Shown: positions 22,080-32,534, counted from the stretch's first letter. The stretch is 64,000 nt of DNA from Prorocentrum cordatum (GCA_963575745.1 CAUYUJ010016064.1:233406-297405), one strand, 5' to 3'. Notes: generated from the sequence alone by a model not told the origin. Numbers and translations: made by a program.

Positions 22080-22640
22080 GCGCGACAGGAAAAATGCACG
22101 CACCACAGCGCTGCGGTGGAGCGGCGCCTCCTGCTCCACCAGGGCGCACGCGCCCTCTTCAGGAGGTCGCACCTCCTTTTTCGAATGTTACACCGTGTTT
22201 GAGCATGCGTCGACGCTGATCGTCGCTACAATTTAGCGTCGGCGCTATATTTTAAGGATGATAGCTTTAAGGCCGACTACTAAATAAACAGCTGCGCTAA
22301 ATAAGCGTAGATGGATTTACATGGCATAGCTGCCAGAGCCCGGTCGTGGCCCCGGCATCCCGGTTCCCGGTTCGCCCCCCAACCCCGTTCCCGGCTCCCG
22401 CAGAGCCTTCCCGGTTCCCGGTTCCCGGTGCCTTCTTGACTGCGAGCCCGCTGGGGTCTTATGGGTCCAAGAGGACGGCGTCGGAGTCCCCCGGGGTCCA
22501 AATGAGCGCACTAAACAACTAGTGACTGACGCGCGAGGCACGCGAGAGCCCTCACGGGCGCCACGGCTCCTCCTAGAAACAGCCGGCCCTTCGCAAAACC
22601 TCACCGAATTGGACCCATGGGTCCACGCGAAGGCGGCTTG
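22080..22640. other. 3' flank of the disrupted gene, no gene seen
   Basis: It contains the GGAGGT/ACCTCC palindrome at 22161-22175, a segment at 22205-22260 with repeated GGCGCTA/TTTAGCG words, and repeated 'cccggttcccgg' words at 22360-22430. No coding block was recognised. Confidence 0.45.
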
Positions 22641-22659
22641 GACAAGGAGCAAAGTGAAC

Positions 22660-23450
22660 CCAACAGAATTGAACGGGGCAGCGGGGCAAAACAAAACAGA
22701 GCGGAGCAGCGGGCTGAACGAAAGCGGACGAGGGCATCGGGGCAGAACAGAACATAACACGCACGCACACATAACAGAACGGAGCACCGGGACATAACAA
22801 AATAGAACAGACGAGCCTGCGGCCTAAAACAGAATAGACGAGCCTGCGGCCAAAACCAGAATAGTACGGAGCAGAGGAACATAACAGAACACAGCGGAGC
22901 AGCGGGACCAACCAGAACAAAGCATCGGGGCATAACAGAACAGAACAGAACGAGCAGAACAGAACGAAGCAGCGGGGCACGCCAGATCAGAAGGGGCGAT
23001 GGCGCGGGCCAGAACAGAACAGACGAGCCTGCAGCCAAGACAAGAGCAGAAAGGAGCAACGGCACATACCGGAACCGAACGAAGCAGCGGGGCACGACAG
23101 AACGGAGAGGAGCAGGGAAGCATAACGTCATAACACATAACAAGAATAACAGAACGGAGCAGCGGGGCGGAACAAACCAGAACAGACGAGATTGCGGCCC
23201 AGAACAGAACAGACGAACCTGCGGCCAAGACCAGAACAGAAAGGAACCGCGGGGCAGAGATGAAAAGAGCGGAGCACGAAGACAGAAATGAGCAACGGGA
23301 CATAACAAAACATAACAAGCGAGATTGCGGCCCAGAGCAAAACAGACGAGCCCGCGGTCAAGACCCGAACAAAACGGAACAGCGGGGCGGAACAAAACAA
23401 AACAGAACGAACAGAACAGAACGGAGCAGCAGGGCAGACCGTGTTGTTGC
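22660..23450. repeat. Degenerate minisatellite (GGAGCAGCGGGGCAGAACAGAACA)
   Basis: GGAGCAGCGGGGC, AGAACAGAAC and GACGAGCCTGCGGCCAAGAC modules recur in varied order for about 800 bases. A 365-residue minus-strand frame over it is Cys/Phe/Ser/Leu-rich and comes from the repeat. Confidence 0.85.
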
Positions 23451-23880
23451 TGCTGGTGCTGCTGGTGGTAAGTAGCCCGCGCGTAGGTGCTTCCCTGTCT
23501 TCCGTCGGGTTCCGCTGAAACCTTCCTCCAGCTTCGACGCGACCTTCCTCCAGCTCCGGCGACCATCTTCGGCGTCTTGGAGCGATCGGGGTCTCTGGGC
23601 CTCTTGAACCGTTTGGAGGCTTCCTGGGACCCACGGATGCCGTGTCGGGGCTGTCTTGGGCCGTGCCGGAGCGCCTCCAGAGGCCCTGGCCCTGCCATGC
23701 GCGCTCGAGGCGCGGGCCCCAGGCGCCCGGGCCTCGTGCGCGGGGATATGTATATCTACACATGTGTGTATATACCATCGCGCGCGCTTCGCGCGCGCTT
23801 CGGTTCTAGTTGAGGTCACGGCCAAGTTGATTTGGGGAGGGCTGTGGAACGGCGGATGGATGATGAGCAATCCTTCTCAT
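23450..23880. other. No supported gene
   Basis: Mixed sequence with a short TATATCTACACATGTGTGTATATA palindromic segment near 23749-23772 and a GCGCGCGCTTCGCGCGCGC hairpin near 23780-23800. No coding-like block was recognised. Confidence 0.45.
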
Positions 23881-23886
23881 CTCGCG

Positions 23887-23907
23887 CTTGAGCCAAAGTG
23901 GTTGCGG
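23887..23907 (-). other. Possible diverged DinoSL relic
   Basis: On the minus strand this reads CCGCAACCACTTTGGCTCAAG, which differs from the DinoSL core CCGTAGCCATTTTGGCTCAAG at three of 21 positions. No GT donor follows. No clear gene lies downstream on the minus strand, so it may mark an old processed-gene insertion or be a coincidence. Confidence 0.4.
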
Positions 23908-23989
23908 TGCCACTCTGCAGTGCAACTGTCCCCGCATTGCCTGCGCACGCGTTCTGCAATGCTACAGGGTCGCTCCTGGCAGGCCTCGG

Positions 23990-24275
23990 CACCCCGAACT
24001 GTACTATTCAGGGGGCGCGAACCGTAGCAACACCTGTGTTGCTATGGTTCGTCGGGTCAGTAGAGCAGTCTGTTCTCGGGCTGTAGTGCACCTACGGGGC
24101 TGAGACTAAGACAGAATTCATCAGCGCACGGGTCGCTCCTCATTATGGCTTCTGGTACGGCTATGCTACCCTGCAATGCACATTCAGAGGGCAAAAAACC
24201 ATTTGCGCACATGTGCTCAAATGGTCTGTCGGCGGGCTGTAGTGGACCTACAGGGCTCAGACTAGGACAGACCTA
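23990..24275. repeat. Tandem repeat, unit about 156 bp, each unit with a hairpin
   Basis: The segment GGGCTGTAGTG(c/g)ACCTAC at 24078 recurs at 24234. Upstream of each copy is a hairpin: GAACCGTAGCAACAC pairs with GTGTTGCTATGGTTC at 24019-24050, and ACCATTTGCGCACA pairs with TGTGCTCAAATGGT at 24198-24225. The arm sequences differ between units but pairing is kept. The block lies downstream of the gypsy integrase stop and could be part of its 3' UTR or LTR. Confidence 0.65.
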
Positions 24276-24613
24276 AACTGCGGGACCTGTCCCGCTCGAT
24301 TATGGGCCCCATGGCTCACTAGACTGCCCGAAACACTCACCTACAATGAAGCTCGAGAAATGCACAACCTGGCTCATTATGGAAAATGCTTGCAAACGAG
24401 TTCAAGGTAAAGTACACGGCTCTGAGGCGAGGGAGGCGAAGGAGAGGAGAGCTACACATTACTATAGGCTCTAATCCAAACCAACATCCCCCTAGCTCTG
24501 CGAGCCTGCGCGCACCGAGCCAACGGCGCGCCTGCTGAAGTGGAATGCTGAGTCCGACAGCACAGATATGGAAGATTGCCGAGTCAAACGGCACTGATAC
24601 GGAAAATATGCAA

Positions 24614-26341
24614 CTACGCCGGGGAGACCCAGCAGTACTCCTCCGAGTCCAGGAACGTGATCTTGTCGTGGCCGTCCGAGAAGACCAGGCGAACTGCTCC
24701 AGTAGCTGACTGAGCTACGACCCTGGCATGCTTCCACTGCCCGCCGGTGAACAGCTCGATGCACAACTCTCTGTCAGAGTCCACAGGCTGCTCCAGGTCC
24801 ATCAGGTCGAAAGGAACCAGTCGCGCTGTAGACACAGGCTGTGAAAAACCCAACTGCGTCTCACGCGTGTCCGGCTTGCACAGGATGGCTGTCTGCGGCG
24901 AGACCATTTTGTTGATCTCGTACACGGTGGGATCCGCACGCGGGAGCAAACGGCGACTGACCGCTCCTTCGCCGGCAGGCTTGACCGCCGCCAGCACGCG
25001 CGTCAGGAAGACCTTGTCCCCAGGCTGGAAGACGTAGCCCTCCTTCCCAGCACGCTCAGCACGAGCCAACCTGCTGGCGTACTCGGCGCGGACCTCCTCG
25101 GCGACCTTCTCGTAGATGCTCTCCAGGTTCTCCACCAGGCCGGCGACGTAGCTGGAGGGGTCGATCGTCTTGGTGCCGTCGAGCTTGCGAAACAGGTGGT
25201 CCACAGGCCCCTGCGGCACCAGGCCGCGCACCAGCTCGCATGGACTGCAACCCCCGCGATCGGCTCGAGGTGTAGCCCGAAGAGCCCACTGCGCGAGCTT
25301 TGCCCATCTGGCCCACTTCGAAGGGTAGGCTGAGCAATGCGCCGCAAGCACCTGGTTGATCGTCTTGTGGCGCCCCTCGATGCAGCCCTGGCTGTCTGGG
25401 TGGAACGCCGATCCGAAGACGTGCGAGATGCCCAAGAGCTGGTTCACTGCGGCGACCACCGGCGACACGAAGGCTGGGCCGCGGTCGCTGCGCAGCACGG
25501 CGGGGAACCCTGCGAGGTCCAGGAAGACATCCTCCACCAAGAACTTGGCCCACTCCTCCGCGGTGTCGGCGCATGCTGGCCGCGCCCACGCTCACCGCGT
25601 GAATGGACACTCGGCGTGGTAGATGTACTCCTTGTCACCGTCCTTCGGGTGGATGGGACCGAGGGCGTCGATAAATATGACGCGAAACGGACGGTCGTGC
25701 AGCTCCATTCTCTGATCGGTCGCGATCCCAGGTCTCGGCTTCACCAAGCGACAGACCGAGCAGTGGCTGACCCAGTGGATGACGTCACTCTCGAGCGTAG
25801 GCCACCACACCACCTTCTGCAACTTAGCCGTCGTGTCCTTGACGCTAGCGCGGGCGCCCATGCTCTCGGAGTCGTGGTACACCAGCAACAGCGCGCGCCT
25901 CAGCGTTAGCTTGTACCGGCGCCCGTTGAAGATAAAGGCGCGCAACCCTCCTGAAGGAATCACCATGCTGTCGACCATGGCATTGTCGACGGGGTTCAGG
26001 ACCTTGCGGAAGAGAAGCTCGTCGACGTAGGTGTAGTTCGCCATGGCCTGCACTGCGACCTCCGCCCTCTTGATTTTGTCCTTGAGGCTCTTGCCATCCA
26101 AGGTGTCACGCACCTTGCGGAAGATATGGTTATCGGTAACTTGCCTGTGATCGGCGGAGACCACCGCGGCGTACTCGATATCGACGAAGATGCGCGAGCA
26201 ATGGTGATATCGGCAAACTCCGGGTCGGCGCGCTGCAGGCGCGATAGCTCCTCCCTCTCGAAGTCCACCGGTGACCCTGAGATGCCGCCCTTGGCCGCGA
26301 CGAGGCTGCTCTGCGGGAAGAGGTGCACGTTGAACCGCCAC
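24614..26341 (-). pseudogene. Gypsy-like integrase, with an in-frame TGA
   Basis: An integrase interrupted once, by TGA at 25594-25592. The zinc-binding region has VVWWPTLESDVIHWVSHCSV followed by CRLVKPRPG; the Cys pair is intact, but the His part (VYHDSESMGARAS) looks weakened. The catalytic core has the first Asp in VIFIDALGPI, the second in LRSDRGPAFVS and the Glu in HPDSQGCIEGRHK. Exactly 35 residues separate the second Asp from the Glu, so the DD35E triad is intact. The C-terminal region includes GYVFQPGDKVFLTRVLAAV, typical of gypsy integrases, and ends at 24614. The protein inserts element cDNA into the host genome. The TGA follows CGG and could come from a CpG transition (CGA to TGA). 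Confidence 0.8.
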
Positions 26342-26353
26342 GTCTGTCTGGGA

Positions 26354-27220
26354 TCAATCCCCAAGAGCCAACCCATTACGAATCTGTCGTACTTTGCGAC
26401 GGCCGCGCACCACCCACTCGTCGAAGGCGCCGTGGTACATCGCCCCTTTGATGCGAACGCGGGGCTGGCGATCCAAGAACGTCTGCGCCGCCTCGGCCAC
26501 CGCGGCGTTCACGAATGTGCCGAAGTTCTGCAGCTCGGAGATGGCGCCCTCCACGATCTTCTGGACAAGCTCCTTCGGGTACGGCGCCGACCTCCGTGTC
26601 TTGGCTGTGCCCACAAGTCGCTCTGGGTGAGGATGCGGATGCGAACGTGCACTCTTGGTGTTCGCCGCGATCCCCCAGCAGTTCGTGATCCAAGCACGCG
26701 GCTTCATCCACGGAGTACCCACCATGCAGTCGTCCGCGCGAAACAAGACGACCCCCGGCATACCGATGATGCCCAGCATCTCGCGGAACAGGTACAAGTG
26801 AGTGAACAGGGGCTGCTCCACCAGCACCAGCGCCCGACCGAGCAGCCGATGCAGTAGCCGCACCATCTTGCAGGCCATGCCGTTGTAGAAGCTGGTCTCG
26901 GGGTCCGCCTCGTCGCCGCAGGGGTTCTCCAGGGTGTGCGCGACCGTCATGTGGTGGCATGGGAAGGCGAAGTGGCAAGCGTCCTTCGGGTCCCGCACCT
27001 GAGCATCCCTGAAAGCGTCGTCCTTCATGAAGTCGTGCTCCTGGTCGACGCGGTCGTCGTAGCGGATGGCCGTGCCTCCAGCAGACTCCCAGGCACGAGA
27101 GAGCATGCAACCGCCCTCCTCCTCGACACCTGAGAAGACCTCGACCAGCACGCGGCCGCGCAGCGGAAGGTCAGCAAACGCCGCTGGGACGGCGGCCTCG
27201 ACTGGGTCCTGGGTGGCCAT
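26354..27220 (-). CDS. C5-methyltransferase-like domain in the gypsy element
   Basis: A 288-residue block resembles SAM-dependent cytosine methyltransferases. A glycine loop is present (RVLVEVFSGVEEEGGCMLSR, compare the FxG loop of motif I). It is followed by HFAFPCHHMTVAHT (a Pro-Cys as in motif IV), then ALVLVEQPLFTHLYLF (compare ENV/ENP of motif VI) and TPWMKPRAWITNCWG (compare the K-P-T/R...TN region). The order of these motifs is right for the family, but spacing and details differ. Activity cannot be judged. It overlaps the preceding block in another frame by about 50 bases and ends just before the integrase block. The element may use it to mark its own DNA or escape silencing (inference). 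An alternative is an inactive family relative kept for binding. Confidence 0.55.
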   Translation of the reverse strand: MATQDPVEAAVPAAFADLPLRGRVLVEVFSGVEEEGGCMLSRAWESAGGTAIRYDDRVDQEHDFMKDDAFRDAQVRDPKDACHFAFPCHHMTVAHTLENPCGDEADPETSFYNGMACKMVRLLHRLLGRALVLVEQPLFTHLYLFREMLGIIGMPGVVLFRADDCMVGTPWMKPRAWITNCWGIAANTKSARSHPHPHPERLVGTAKTRRSAPYPKELVQKIVEGAISELQNFGTFVNAAVAEAAQTFLDRQPRVRIKGAMYHGAFDEWVVRGRRKVRQIRNGLALGD

Positions 27221-27947
27221 TGCACCGCCAGCGCTCTACCCCGAACCCGCTGCGCCGGACGAACGTGCAATCCTTGCAGAAGTCGCTGGCTGGGACCAGA
27301 GTGTCTCGCCCAGGCCTCCAGATGACCGTGCCCTTGCAGCCGAAGTTGGGCTTGGCTGGGTGCACGTAGAAGGTGAAGTCCTCGTGGGGATCTCCATGAT
27401 GCCGAATGCGACCGTGCCCTCGGAGTTCGCCTCTGCCGAAACGCTCGTCGACGTTCTCCGCCTCGTAGCCGGCAGCAAAGACCTCGGTGACGTGGGCCCA
27501 AGCCTGCTCCTCTGCCTTGCGGTGGCCTTCGGCGTGAGCTGGACCTCCGGGTGGAACACCGCTGCGGCGGCAGCGATACCACATGGTCTGCCGCTCCCGG
27601 CCGTCCTTGCACAGGACCTTGCGGGTGTACTGCACCACGAAGTTCTCGCCACGGTCGTCGTGGGTATGGGCCACGCGGTACGGCAAGATCTTGGGGCCTT
27701 GAGGAGCACGCGGGTCGCCTCCAGCCCCAGGCGCAACGTGCGCCGCAGGTAAGAACTGCACCAAATGCTGCTTGGGATAGATGCCGTCAAGCAAGGTCGG
27801 GACAACGGTGCACGGCGTCGCGTCCTGCTCGTTAGCTGGGTGTGAAACGTTGAATTGCAGAGATGTGCGTGAGCCCCGTGGACCGGAGCAGAACATGAAC
27901 CCGTCCGTGGATCCCTCGAAGTCGTCCTGGCTGCCTGCTCCCTCCAA
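27171..27947 (-). CDS. Gypsy polyprotein segment of unknown function
   Basis: A 258-residue block in the same minus frame as the RT/RNase H part, following a TAA at 27962-27960. It contains DGIYPKQHLVQFLPAAHV, ENFVVQYTRKVLCKDGRERQ and the Cys-containing VPASDFCKDCTFVRRSGFG. No family is recognised. Its position between RNase H and the methyltransferase-like domain suggests it is part of the same polyprotein. Confidence 0.45.
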   Translation of the reverse strand: MEGAGSQDDFEGSTDGFMFCSGPRGSRTSLQFNVSHPANEQDATPCTVVPTLLDGIYPKQHLVQFLPAAHVAPGAGGDPRAPQGPKILPYRVAHTHDDRGENFVVQYTRKVLCKDGRERQTMWYRCRRSGVPPGGPAHAEGHRKAEEQAWAHVTEVFAAGYEAENVDERFGRGELRGHGRIRHHGDPHEDFTFYVHPAKPNFGCKGTVIWRPGRDTLVPASDFCKDCTFVRRSGFGVERWRCNGHPGPSRGRRPSGVC

Positions 27948-27959
27948 AGAAGTCGGCCA

Positions 27960-29120
27960 TTACGCCGACAGCTCCAAGCTGGTTGGCGAGCCTTCCGTAG
28001 CTCGCTGCTTCGTTGGCGTTGAAATCGAAAACGCCTTCACTGATGCGGGGTCCTTCCCACTAGGCGTCGAAGGCGAGGCCGGGCCGGCAGGGCCGGGCAC
28101 TTCGCCCACGGCGGCGGACTCTGCTGCCTCCGGGTCCGCCGTCGCTCCTGCTGGTGCGCAGGTGGTCGACGAGTTCTTCTCGCCCGTGGTAGTTGGTGCC
28201 GGCGTCGTCTCCGCTGGCTGCGGCTCGGTCCCGTCCAAGCAATCGAGGCAGGCATGCATACGAGCGGCCTCCTCGTCGTCGTCAACCGAGGCCTCGAACA
28301 TCTGCCTGATGATGCGCTTGACTGGCCCGCTCGGTACTGGTAGATTTCTGCAAACATCCCTGTCGTCGGGATTGCGTAAAGGGGCATCCCCCAGGATGTT
28401 CTCTTGCCCCTTGATCCAGATGCGCTGAACTCTGTCACCGAGATCTTCCAGATCCACCGCCCATCGCAACAGCTTCTTGTTGACGCGTCTGTTCGCCAAC
28501 AAGCTCCCTGTGAACATTTTTTTCCTGTGGTCTGTGAGCACTATGATGCGGAAACCCTTGGTGTAGGGCTCGGCTGCTGCCAGGCCTTCGCGAAGTCCAT
28601 AACTCCCGCTCGAAGGTCGACCATGCCTGCTCGGTCTGCGACAGCGACCGCGAGAAAAATGCGATCGGTCGCGGGCTCCCTCCTTTGACAGCTCGCTGCG
28701 CAAGCACCGCGCCCCAGGCGTAGTCCGAGCAGTCGATGTGCAGCTCGAAAGGGCGGCCCGAGTCGACCTGGCCGGCAGCCTCTCCGGGACGTGCAGGATG
28801 GCGTCCTCGGCGACGGCGTTGCGCAAGTCGTCGAAAGCCTTCTGGGCCTTCTCGTCGGTGAGGTAGGTGCTGAACTTTGCGCCCTTCTTGGTGCACGGCC
28901 TAAGGTGCTGGTCGTGCTCGCGGAAGGCAGGCACGAACTCCTTGATGAAGTTGACGAAGGCGCGGAAGCTGACGATGTCGTCGACGCACTTGGGCGCTGG
29001 CCAGTTGCGCACCGCCTCGACCTTCTTCGGATCGACGCGACGGGCGCCGTTGCCAAGGACGAACCCGAGCAGCGGTACCTCCAGCTGCGCCCATAAGCAC
29101 TTGTCAAGCTTGAACTGCAC
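27960..29120 (-). pseudogene. Gypsy-like RT thumb, RNase H and acidic linker
   Basis: It starts directly after an in-frame TGA (29123-29121) and continues the RT with FKLDKCLWAQLEVPLLGFVL and GARRVDPKKVEAVRNWPAPK, the usual region after the catalytic box. RNase H follows. The segment FELHIDCSDYAWGAVLAQR (first Asp) and the ERELW Glu lie in another frame at about 28760-28600. The block then returns to this frame for IIVLTDHRKKMF and ILGDAPLRNPDDRD. Two compensating frame changes are therefore present. An acidic Pro/Ala/Thr-rich linker (to 27960) ends in TAA. RNase H removes the RNA template during reverse transcription. Confidence 0.7.
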
Positions 29121-30206
29121 TCATCTGGCCTCGGCTGCGGGCAGCAGGGCCACGAGGTGCTGGATGTGCCTGTCGACGATGTCGTCGTCGGTGTCACCCT
29201 CGTATCCCTCCGTGCTCACGCTGACGTCGTCGATGAAGATGGCCGCGATCTCCTCGTCACTCTCGTTCTTCACCTCTCCGAACGTGTCGTCCATGAAGCT
29301 CTGGAAGACGCCCGGCCCTTGCTTGGCGCCGAAAAAACAGCACGCGCGGGCGCAACACCCCGCGCCTCGTGACCAACTGCAAAGAGCTCGGCCGTCGCGT
29401 CGTCCACCGCGATCTGCGTGAAGCCCCAGACGCAGGTCCAGGGTGCTGTGGATGGCGCCGCGCTGAGCACGCGCGAGGCACTTGGACGCGTTGGGCGAGG
29501 GCCACGGCGCGTCCGGCGTCTGGCTGTTGTCGTACCTGTAGTCACGCACCGCGCGACCCAGCAGGCCTTTATTCGACTGGTCAACCACGAACGACGGCGA
29601 CCCCCACTGGCCTGCTTGCCCCGGCGGCACCCACTCTGCCTTGCCGCCCTCCACCTGGCAGTCCTCGTGAAACTCGAGTCGCAGCTGGTCGAACGCCGAA
29701 CGCGGGAACGGCCGCTGCACCTTCGGGGCGGCATCGTTCCCGACGTCGATGCGCGCGACGAAGTCCTTGATCTGCGGAGCGGCGCAGCCCAGCATCCAGA
29801 AGCATGCCGAGAATGGCATGAGGACTTTCTGGATGAAGCGGTTGCGCTGGGCTTGCGTCAACTGCTTGCCGGTGTTCTTGTCGGCTGCCTTGGCCGCCTC
29901 TGCCTTGTACTCCTTCGAGCGCTGGTCTGGCCACTTCTGGCCCGCGCGCTTCTCCTTCTCCAGCGCGATCTCCTTCTGCAAGTCGGGGAACAGCAGCTCC
30001 TTCTTCTGCTTCTGGCCTCTGGTCTTATAGCTTGTCTTGAGGAACTGCTCGGCCTTCTGCGCCTGGTTCGACACGCCCCCCTGCGTCGGGGCCTCCGCCA
30101 CCGCCCGAGCCTCGCTCAGGGCTGTCGCAGGCGTCAGGGCCTCCCGCAGCAGCAGCAGCTGGAGGAGCAGCACCACCAGGTGGCTCCGCTCCGCGCTGCC
30201 CGCCAC
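29121..30206 (-). pseudogene. Gypsy-like reverse transcriptase, N-terminal part
   Basis: The first 120 residues are a Lys/Gln/Glu-rich helical linker (KEIALEKEKRAGQKWPDQRS). The RT fingers and palm follow: PSFVVDQSNKGLLGRAVRDY, TPDAPWPSPNAS, LDLRLG, then FQSFMDDTFGEV and the catalytic box AAIFIDDVSVS, in which both Asp residues are present. Between LDLRLG and FFGAKQGPG the frame changes three times. One change is in the C4 run at 29424-29427, one near 29380, and one in the A6 run at 29333-29338 (a T6 run on the coding strand); the net result returns to the original frame. The block stops at TGA 29123-29121, inside RT. Confidence 0.75.
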
Positions 30207-30224
30207 CCTCAGAGGTGCCCTCCT

Positions 30225-31070
30225 CTTCCTCCCCCTCCTCCTCTTCCTCCTCCTCCTCCTCCTCCTGCTCCTGAGTCGTTTTTCGACGCTCCCGGGGGCC
30301 GGCCCGGCCTCCCCGGCGCCCCGACGAGACGGCGACTTCGGCCCTCCGACCTGACCTTTCGGGTCCGGCGTGATCCTTTCAGGACGTGATTTTCTTTCAG
30401 GACGTGACTCTTTCCGGCGGGTCCGGGGCCGTTCTCGGCCTCGGGACCTTCGCCAGGCTCCGGGGCCGTCCAGGAACGACTTTGGACGAAGAAGTTGTCC
30501 GGACCTCCGTGGGGCCCCCGCACCGAACTAGAACATCGGAGCGGCCGGATTTCTGTGGGCAGGGAGGGGGGAGGGCAGAAGACGACGAGGGGGAGGAGGG
30601 GGAGGGAAGGGGAGGGAGGGAGGGGGGAGGCCAAGCAAGGTGCGCTCGCGTCATATCTGACATCCCACCCCGCCCTCTTATCCCTTACACGGCCTCCTTG
30701 CGGCGAGGACGAGGAAGGAGGACGAGGACGAGCTCGTTCACGAAGACGAGGACAAGTAGCAGCACGAGGAGGACGAGGACGAGGAACAGTAGAAGGAGGA
30801 GGAGGAGGGACGCAGAAACGCCCTGGGGGGAGGGGTCCAATCCTTCAGGGATCCCCCCTCTTGACTTCTCATCTTTGGGCGCATCCAGCACGGACCCCCC
30901 CCGCCGCCTCAAAGTCTAACGTCTAATCGATCCCCACCCCCACTGGGCCATGAGGCAGGGGAAGAGAGAACGGATGGAAGGAAGGGAAACGACGACGACA
31001 AATACAACGACGACAACGACAAGAACAACAACAACAGCATCATCAACAACAACAATAATCATGTTATCCT
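30225..31070. other. Low-complexity region, no supported gene
   Basis: TCC repeats at 30225-30275, GGA/GAG-rich DNA at 30560-30640 and 30705-30815, and GAC/AAC triplets at 30990-31060. Overlapping frames on both strands are low complexity. The gag and 5' LTR of the gypsy element would be expected here but are not recognisable. Confidence 0.5.
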
Positions 31071-31364
31071 CATGCGCGATGTTTCCACACGAAGCATGTG
31101 ACCATCATGATAAGCATCCCATCATGGGTGATTATTGTCTTATAGTGGGCCCGTTATTCCCATTCCCAGATCTACCGCCCTATGATGAGGTCTTGCAAAC
31201 ACCTCTGAGGAATGTCAACATATCCCGCCTCGACTTGATGCGTCGATGCGAGACCGCCAGTGGAGCCCCAGCTAAGGGTAAAGCACAAAGAAGTATCGAG
31301 CGACAGGATTGCCTCGGTGGGGATGGGGGCTGTCGGCGGCGAGGCAAGGACCTGGCCCTGAATG

Positions 31365-31990
31365 GAAAGGGAGGAAGTCTCGAGCAGGGCCGCTGTTGTT
31401 TGCTGGGAGCGGCGCCAATGCTGAAATGAGTAGGGCGCTAGTCCAGCGTAAAACCAATCGAAGTCTCTAGCGAGAACGCTGGTCTTGTTGGGACGGCGGT
31501 TGTCGGCGGCGAGGAGGAACACCACCTTGAGCAAGAAGGGGGAAGTCTCGAGCGGGAGCCGTGGTTTTGTCGGGACGGGGGCTGTCGGCGGCGAGGAACA
31601 GCACCGTCCTGAGGAAATGGAATGAATCCTCGAGCGGGAGAGTTGTTCTTGCTGGGAGCGGCGCCAATTCAAAAGAGAGTATCCAGCGTAAGACGGGAGG
31701 AAGTCTCGGGCGGGAGCGTTGGTTTTGCCGGGACGGCAGTTTTCGGCGGCGAGGAGGAGCACCGCTTTGAGTAAAACAATAAGGAAGACTCGAGCGGGAG
31801 CGTCGTTGTTGCTGGGGCGGCGCCGATGAGAGAAAGAGTAGCGCGCCAGTCCAAGGTGAAACGGGAGGAAGTCTCGAGCGGTAGCGCTGGTTTGGTTGGG
31901 ACGGCGGCTTTCTTGCGGCGAGCAAGAGCATAGGCCCTGAGCAAAAAAGGAGGAACTCTCGAGCGGGAGCGTTGTTGTTGGGGGGCCGGT
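31365..31990. repeat. Composite minisatellite, two alternating modules, pair about 155-165 bp
   Basis: Module A (GAAGTCTCGAGCGGGAGCG, then TTTTGTCGGGACGGCGG and GTCGGCGGCGAGGA) alternates with module B (CTCGAGCGGGAGCGTTGTTG, then GCTGGGAGCGGCGCCAAT). Starts lie near 31369 B, 31466 A, 31539 A, 31626 B, 31690 A, 31782 B, 31862 A and 31945 B. A 289-residue minus-strand frame is a translation of it. Distant relatives (GCTCCCGCTTGAGACTTCC on the opposite strand) occur at 41690-41880. Confidence 0.8.
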
Positions 31991-32139
31991 TATGGCGCCC
32001 CCCCAGACTGCTCGAGCGTGAGCTTCGTTTTCAATGAACATGTAGCCGGCGCCGAGGCGAGAGCGTCAAGGCGCCTGAGGGGGATCCAAGGCGCCTGAGG
32101 GGGGTCCAACACTTATATTTGTTTTGTATTCAAAGTTCA

Positions 32140-32154
32140 CAACAACAATGACAT

Positions 32155-32185
<31 letters not shown>

Positions 32186-32195
32186 CATTTAAGAC
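32140..32195. repeat. (CAA)n microsatellite
   Basis: ACAACAACAATGACATCAACAAC followed by about a dozen CAA units. Confidence 0.85.
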
Positions 32196-32199
32196 TGGG

Positions 32200-32534
32200 G
32201 ACACTCCGTTCTCACCAGTGCCAGGGTTTTCATAGGAGGCGGGCAATACCCCCACTTTGTGGGGGGGCCGGTTCAAGCTCTACCAAGTTTCCAAACGACT
32301 CTTCGCCACCACCCACACCCAGCTTCCCGCCCTATGACGTTCGGACACTTCACTTCGTGGCCTGCGGACGACCTTGGCTACTACACTGGCGCATGGTTAC
32401 AATGACTTCTTGTGGTAACATCTTGTGGAAACTAGCTTAGTATACGACTTATACCCCTGTTCCAACAATGGGCACGTGTACCGTTTTCCGACGTTTTAAC
32501 GTTTCTGTACCACACAAGCCAAGACCCTTATTTT
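32200..32534. other. No feature recognised
   Basis: Mixed sequence of unremarkable composition, with a G8 run at about 32262-32269. No frame, repeat or hairpin stands out. Confidence 0.4.

Larger units (their letters stand above)
24330..30206 (-). mobile_element. Ty3/gypsy-like LTR retrotransposon, decayed, pol region only recognised
   Basis: Reading down the minus strand, the order is RT (30206-28800), RNase H (about 28760-28370), an acidic linker, a domain of unknown function (27947-27171), a methyltransferase-like domain (27220-26354), an integrase zinc-finger region and an integrase core with C-terminal domain (26341-24614). Two in-frame TGA codons and several single-base frame changes show decay. 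I see no gag or protease upstream of 30206, where TCC-rich DNA begins. I could not identify LTRs, so the boundaries are set by the coding region. Placing a methyltransferase-like domain between RNase H and integrase is unusual for textbook gypsy elements. Confidence 0.8.

Noticed and set aside
22601-23698. 365-residue minus-strand frame rich in Cys, Phe, Ser and Leu
   Set aside because: It is a translation of the GGAGCAGCGGGGCAGAACA minisatellite.
24614-24764. Antisense frames over the gypsy and copia elements
   Set aside because: Long frames on the opposite strand (for example 29418-30389 plus and 60500-61294 minus) are shadows of retrotransposon coding sequence.
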